Positions 60,445 to 64,000 of a DNA stretch of 64,000 nt are shown in pieces. The stretch is from Ruegeria faecimaris (GTDB lineage Bacteria; Pseudomonadota; Alphaproteobacteria; Rhodobacterales; Rhodobacteraceae). The notes below the pieces were generated by a model. That model was not told the origin of the DNA and did no database searches. It saw only the letters and a program-made list of their open reading frames with translations. The stretch is taken from NCBI RefSeq assembly GCF_900182615.1, contig NZ_FXTE01000004.1, forward strand, positions 124,001 through 188,000, given 5' to 3'. Numbering within the stretch: the first letter of the stretch is position 1; every line of letters begins with the position of its first letter. A program made the translations under genes and the position numbers.

Positions 60445-62571
60445 ATGACCAATAGGAAAGACTGGCAGGCGCTGGCCGAGAAAGAGCTGCGCGGTCGCCC
60501 GTTGGACGACCTGACTAGAGAGACGCTCGAAGGCATCGCCGTCAAGCCACTCTATACGCAAGAAGATACGGCTGATCTGCCGCATATGGGCTCCATGCCC
60601 GGGTTTGGGCCGTTCACGCGCGGGGTAAAGGCGACAATGTATGCCGGTCGTCCCTGGACGATCCGCCAATATGCGGGGTTTTCCACCGCCGAAGAATCGA
60701 ATGCCTTCTACCGTCGCAATCTGGCGGCGGGTCAGCAGGGGGTCTCGGTGGCTTTCGATCTGGCCACGCACCGCGGATATGACAGCGACCACCCACGCGT
60801 TGTCGGCGATGTGGGCAAGGCCGGTGTGGCCATCGACAGCGTAGAGGACATGAAGATTCTGTTCGACGGCATCCCGTTGGACAAGGTCTCGGTCTCGATG
60901 ACCATGAACGGTGCCGTGGTTCCTATCCTGGCAAGTTTCATTGTAGCGGGTGAGGAACAGGGCCACGACAAATCCGTCCTGTCCGGCACTATTCAGAATG
61001 ACATTCTGAAAGAATTCATGGTGCGTAACACCTATATCTACCCGCCTGAGCCTTCGATGAAGATCATCTCGGACATCATCGAATATACGTCGAATGATAT
61101 GCCCAAATTCAACTCGATCTCAATCTCGGGCTATCACATGCAAGAGGCCGGCGCGAACCTGGTGCAGGAGCTGGCCTATACGCTTGCTGACGGGCGCGAA
61201 TACGTTCGTGCAGCGACGCAGGCCGGAATGGATGTCGACAAATTCGCTGGTCGCTTGTCGTTCTTTTTTGCCATTGGCATGAATTTCTTCATGGAAATTG
61301 CCAAGCTGCGTGCGGCCCGTACCCTTTGGCATCGGGTGATGACCGATTTCGGCGCGAAATCCGAGCGCTCTAAGATGCTGCGGACCCATTGCCAGACCTC
61401 AGGCGTGTCGCTGCAAGAACAAGACCCCTATAACAACGTGATCCGCACCGCCTATGAGGCGATGAGCGCGGTTCTGGGCGGCACCCAATCGCTGCATACT
61501 AACGCCTTGGACGAGGCGATTGCGCTGCCCACCGATTTCTCTGCTCGCATTGCACGGAACACTCAGTTGGTGCTGCAAGAGGAAACCGGGGTGACCGATG
61601 TGGTCGATCCGCTGGCCGGGTCTTACTACGTCGAAAGCCTGACTAATGAGTTGGTCGAAAAAGCCTGGGCTCTTATGGAAGAGGTCGAGGAAATGGGCGG
61701 CATGACCAAGGCCGTTGCATCCGGCATGCCAAAGCTTCGGATAGAAGAAAGCGCCGCCCGACGGCAGGCGATGATCGACCGGGGTGACGAGGTAATCGTC
61801 GGCGTCAACAAGTACCGCAAGGAACGGGAAGACCCGATAGACATTCTGGATGTCGACAACGTGGCTGTCCGCGAGGCGCAGGTGGCACGTCTGGAACGCA
61901 TCCGTACCACGCGCGATGAGGCTGCCTGCCAAAAGGCGCTGGACACCCTGACGACCACCGCCCGCGATGGCGGCAACCTGCTGGCCGCTGCTGTCGAAGC
62001 CGCCCGTGCCCGCGCATCCGTAGGAGAGATCAGCATGGCAATGGAAAAGGAATTTGGTCGCCACCGCGCCGAGGTCAAAACGCTGGCCGGTGTTTATGGG
62101 GCCGCCTATGAGGGCGACGAAGGCTTTGCCGCCATCCAGAAGTCCATTGAGGATTTTGCTGAGGCCGAAGGCCGTCGCCCGCGCCTGCTGGTCGTCAAGA
62201 TGGGGCAGGACGGGCATGACCGGGGAGCCAAGGTGATCGCCACAGCCTTTGCCGATATCGGCTTTGACGTGGACGTTGGCCCGCTGTTCCAAACGCCGGC
62301 CGAGGCAGCACAAGACGCGGTGGACAATGACGTCCATGTCGTCGGCATTTCGTCTCAGGCAGCCGGGCACAAGACGCTGGCCCCGCAGCTGGTCGAAGAA
62401 CTGAAAAAGGCCGGGGCTGAGGATATCATCGTCATCTGCGGAGGTGTCATCCCACAACAGGATTATAAGTTCCTCTATGATCACGGGGTTAAGGCGATCT
62501 TTGGTCCGGGTACGAATATTCCCGAGGCGGCACAAGATATCCTGCGTTTGATCGGCGATTCCAAAGATTGA
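60445..62571 (+). CDS. Methylmalonyl-CoA mutase
   Basis: Coenzyme B12-dependent isomerase of methylmalonyl-CoA to succinyl-CoA, 708 residues, single-chain type. The N-terminal TIM barrel contains [40 protein letters not shown] and the [14 protein letters not shown]-like start of the active site, then [20 protein letters not shown] and [20 protein letters not shown]. The C-terminal cobalamin domain has the lower-ligand motif [10 protein letters not shown] (Asp589, His591, Gly594). It completes the propionyl-CoA route. It was named bhbA/mcmA/scpA in different organisms. Confidence 0.96.
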   Translation: MTNRKDWQALAEKELRGRPLDDLTRETLEGIAVKPLYTQEDTADLPHMGSMPGFGPFTRGVKATMYAGRPWTIRQYAGFSTAEESNAFYRRNLAAGQQGVSVAFDLATHRGYDSDHPRVVGDVGKAGVAIDSVEDMKILFDGIPLDKVSVSMTMNGAVVPILASFIVAGEEQGHDKSVLSGTIQNDILKEFMVRNTYIYPPEPSMKIISDIIEYTSNDMPKFNSISISGYHMQEAGANLVQELAYTLADGREYVRAATQAGMDVDKFAGRLSFFFAIGMNFFMEIAKLRAARTLWHRVMTDFGAKSERSKMLRTHCQTSGVSLQEQDPYNNVIRTAYEAMSAVLGGTQSLHTNALDEAIALPTDFSARIARNTQLVLQEETGVTDVVDPLAGSYYVESLTNELVEKAWALMEEVEEMGGMTKAVASGMPKLRIEESAARRQAMIDRGDEVIVGVNKYRKEREDPIDILDVDNVAVREAQVARLERIRTTRDEAACQKALDTLTTTARDGGNLLAAAVEAARARASVGEISMAMEKEFGRHRAEVKTLAGVYGAAYEGDEGFAAIQKSIEDFAEAEGRRPRLLVVKMGQDGHDRGAKVIATAFADIGFDVDVGPLFQTPAEAAQDAVDNDVHVVGISSQAAGHKTLAPQLVEELKKAGAEDIIVICGGVIPQQDYKFLYDHGVKAIFGPGTNIPEAAQDILRLIGDSKD

Positions 62572-62580
62572 ACCGGCGCC

Positions 62581-62604
62581 AAGTTTTTTCGTCGAAAAAT
62601 CTTG
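62581..62604 (+). repeat. Palindromic repeat, copy 2 (after the mutase gene)
   Basis: GTTTTTTCG-TC-GAAAAATCTTG. It shares TTTTTCG-NN-GAAAAATCTTG with the copy at 49,201 and is 10 bp after the mutase stop. The unpaired ends suggest a mobile-like or repeat palindrome rather than a terminator. Confidence 0.7.
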
Positions 62605-62627
62605 TGATCCAGCGCCTTTGAGGAAAA

Positions 62628-62660
62628 CATACGGCCAGACCCTTGCGGTCTGGCCGTATG
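62628..62660 (+). repeat. Perfect 14-bp inverted repeat after the mutase gene
   Basis: CATACGGCCAGACC-CTTGC-GGTCTGGCCGTATG. The stem is perfect but has no T run on the plus strand; on the minus strand TTTTCC follows. It lies between the mutase gene and the glyoxalase-like gene, 19 bp before the latter's GTG. It may be a terminator (weak), a processing site or an operator. Confidence 0.6.
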
Positions 62661-62679
62661 TCATCTGGGGGGCTCATCC

Positions 62680-63282
62680 GTGTTACTTGATCACTTGGCG
62701 GTTGCTGGCGAAACGCTTGAACAGGCTTCGGCTCATGTCGAACAGGCGCTGGGCGTATCCTTGCAGGACGGCGGCAAGCACGAGAAATTCGGAACTCATA
62801 ACCGGTTGTTGGGCCTGCGGGACGGTTTGTATCTGGAAGCCATCGCGATTGACCCCGATGCACCCAATCCGCAAAGAACCCGCTGGTTCGATCTAGATCG
62901 GTTTCAGGGCGCTCCCCGCCTGACCAACTGGATTTGCCAGGTTCCGGATATCGAGGCCTCGCTGACGGTCTTTCCTGACGGAGTCGGTCAACCGATCGAC
63001 CTAAACCGTGGCGCGCTGCGTTGGCGCATGGCGGTGCCTCCCAATGGGCGCCTGCCGTTTGATAATCTTTTCCCAGCGCTCATCCAGTGGCAGGGTGACC
63101 TTCACCCGGCAAACATGCTGAACGACAGTGGCTGCCAGCTGCGCCGCCTAGTCGTCTATCACCCTGATGCGCTGGATCTCGCCAAAGTGGTTGGGCCGTT
63201 GGGGCAAGTTGAGTTCGACAGCGGTCCGGCGGCGTTGCGCGCGGAAATTGACACGCCGCACGGGGTGCGGGTGCTGGAATGA
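62680..63282 (+). CDS. VOC/glyoxalase-like domain protein
   Basis: A 200-residue cytosolic protein, probably PF13468-type. LLDHLAVAGETLEQASAHVE and LGVSLQDGGKHEKFGTHNRL hold a candidate metal His (H5) and HNRLLGLRDGLYLEAIAIDP the second His and Glu. LPFDNLFPALIQWQGDLHPA is another conserved block. It is about 50% longer than methylmalonyl-CoA epimerase and lacks its pattern, so I do not call it epimerase. The start is a GTG with GGGGG upstream. It overlaps the acetyltransferase gene by 4 bp. Confidence 0.82.
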   Translation: MLLDHLAVAGETLEQASAHVEQALGVSLQDGGKHEKFGTHNRLLGLRDGLYLEAIAIDPDAPNPQRTRWFDLDRFQGAPRLTNWICQVPDIEASLTVFPDGVGQPIDLNRGALRWRMAVPPNGRLPFDNLFPALIQWQGDLHPANMLNDSGCQLRRLVVYHPDALDLAKVVGPLGQVEFDSGPAALRAEIDTPHGVRVLE

Positions 63283-63767
63283 ATATCCGGCAAGCCAGTT
63301 CAGACGACGCGCCCGCCGTTGCGGCGATCTGGAATGCGATCATCCGCGACACGCTGGTGACCTTCACCACCGAATTGCGCAGCGATGACGCCGTTGCATT
63401 GGATATCAAATCCAGAGGGGCGGCGTTTCTGGTGGCCAAGCGTGACGGCGTTGTTCTGGGCTTCGCAACCTATGGTGCGTTTCGGTCAGGGCCGGGCTAT
63501 GCCCATACGCGTGAACATTCGATCCTGTTGGCACCGCAGGCGCGGGGCCAGGGGATAGGCCGCGCATTGTTGCAGGCCTTGGAAGCCCGCGCACAGATGG
63601 ACAATGTTCATGTTTTGATTGCGGGCATTTCCTCGGCCAACCCTGCGGCCATCGCTTTCCATACGGCTGCCGGATTTACACAAGTGGGCCTGATGCCCGA
63701 GGTGGGGTTTAAATGCGGTCAGTGGTTGGATCTTGTGCTGATGCAGAAAATTCTTGCCCCGCAGTGA
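63279..63767 (+). CDS. GNAT acetyltransferase, phosphinothricin/methionine-sulfone type
   Basis: A 162-residue acetyl-CoA-dependent N-acetyltransferase. IRQASSDDAPAVAAIWNAII at the N-terminus; acetyl-CoA site LLAPQARGQGIGRALLQALE (R/QxxGxG/A); VLIAGISSANPAAIAFHTAA and VGLMPEVGFKCGQWLDLVLM at the C-terminus are typical of the Pat/Bar group. Substrates of such enzymes include L-methionine sulfoximine analogues. It is coupled to the preceding gene. Confidence 0.9.
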   Translation: MNIRQASSDDAPAVAAIWNAIIRDTLVTFTTELRSDDAVALDIKSRGAAFLVAKRDGVVLGFATYGAFRSGPGYAHTREHSILLAPQARGQGIGRALLQALEARAQMDNVHVLIAGISSANPAAIAFHTAAGFTQVGLMPEVGFKCGQWLDLVLMQKILAPQ

Positions 63768-63812
63768 TCTGTCGCACCTGACAGTCGCGACGGAGCGGGT
63801 TAGGGTGCGCTC

Positions 63813-64000
63813 ATGTCGATTTGGACCCGTATATCCGATGCGCTAAGCGCGCTTGCACAGGGCGAAAGCCTGACGGCCGTGTTCGAGAAACTGCGCACGC
63901 CGCCGGAACGCTCGGTCGCCTTTGCGATTGCGGTCATCGCCCTGGGGGCCAAGATGGCCAAGGCCGACGGGCAGGTCACGCGAGACGAGGTTACTGCCTT
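63813..64000 (+). CDS. TerB/DjlA-like J-domain protein, 5' part only
   Basis: The first 62 residues are visible: SIWTRISDALSALAQGESLT, AVFEKLRTPPERSVAFAIAV, IALGAKMAKADGQVTRDEVT. The last part is the start of a TerB-like domain (ALGAKMAKADGxVTxxE), as in DjlA co-chaperones, where a C-terminal J domain follows. The rest runs off the window. No signal peptide or membrane helix is seen at the N-terminus, unlike E. coli DjlA. Confidence 0.75.
   Translation, partial: MSIWTRISDALSALAQGESLTAVFEKLRTPPERSVAFAIAVIALGAKMAKADGQVTRDEVTA

Noticed and set aside
60277-60966. Upstream extension of the DUF4174 frame
   Set aside because: It is antisense to the mutase gene. The ATG at 60276 has AGGAGG and starts a normal signal peptide.
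62680-63282. Glyoxalase-like gene as methylmalonyl-CoA epimerase
   Set aside because: It follows the mutase gene, but it is 200 residues instead of about 135-150 and lacks the epimerase pattern. Position alone is not enough.
1-64000. Prophage, transposon, CRISPR or defence island
   Set aside because: No integrase, transposase, phage structural gene, direct-repeat array or restriction/abortive-infection gene was seen. Composition appears even along the window.

Overview
This 64 kb window is chromosomal DNA from an alphaproteobacterium. It is almost certainly a Rhodobacteraceae member of the Roseobacter group, and Ruegeria-like by gene content. The pointers are moderately high GC, PccR next to propionyl-CoA carboxylase, a DUF1127 peptide, a type A RNase P RNA, and a choline-O-sulfate operon of the kind seen in marine roseobacters. 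Gene density is high. I see no prophage, insertion sequence, CRISPR array, rRNA or tRNA.

Layout. (1) 1-6,500, minus strand: a Dpp/Opp-type ABC importer (two permeases and a Tat-exported binding protein), a CocE/NonD hydrolase and a glycerate 2-kinase. (2) 6,500-13,800, minus strand, closely spaced and perhaps one long transcript: dtd, a nitroreductase, a membrane-anchored zinc-ribbon protein, cytochrome b561, an SPFH/GYF_2 protein, a DUF2927 lipoprotein with a degenerate zincin-like motif, TelA, an XpaC-like protein, and a 29-residue membrane peptide at the 5' end. This set resembles Bacillus cell-envelope stress modules and is the best candidate here for an under-described system. (3) 13,800-25,900: RluB/RsuA-type pseudouridine synthase, tadA, a SnoaL-like/cyclase fusion, a UPF0173 hydrolase, a ceramidase-like membrane protein, gatCA, a lipoprotein and amidase pair, rnpB, rpmG, a Bax-inhibitor-1 protein, DUF1127 and a LysR regulator. 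(4) 25,900-31,200: quinone oxidoreductase, an XRE regulator with a HisN-like phosphatase, and two convergent amidohydrolases (8-oxoguanine deaminase type and guanine deaminase). (5) 31,200-43,100: mgtE, 5-formyl-THF cyclo-ligase, a YmdB-type phosphoesterase, two SLC13/RCK_C transporters, a YbaY-META fusion, an SBF symporter paired with a KsdD-like flavoprotein, a glutamine-amidotransferase-like protein and yebC. (6) 43,100-51,300: MFS and DMT exporters, a divergent argP/argO-like pair, and betI-betC-betA. (7) 51,300-62,600: propionyl-CoA assimilation: pccR (minus), pccB, small accessory genes, pccA and methylmalonyl-CoA mutase. (8) To the right edge: a glyoxalase-like protein, a GNAT acetyltransferase and the start of a TerB/DjlA-like gene.

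How the genes work together. PccB and PccA carboxylate propionyl-CoA to methylmalonyl-CoA, and the mutase converts this to succinyl-CoA; PccR is the expected activator. TTTGCAAA-type repeats lie upstream of both pccR and pccB. The methylmalonyl-CoA epimerase is not in the window. BetC releases choline from choline-O-sulfate and BetA oxidises it; betB is missing here. A perfect 6-2-6 palindrome sits in front of betI. Two copies of one palindrome (TTTTTCG-NN-GAAAAATCTTG) follow betC and the mutase gene and look like a dispersed genomic repeat.

Limits. All family calls come from reading translated sequence and remembered family features; no database search was run. Some start codons differ from the longest possible frame, and the reason is given at each gene.
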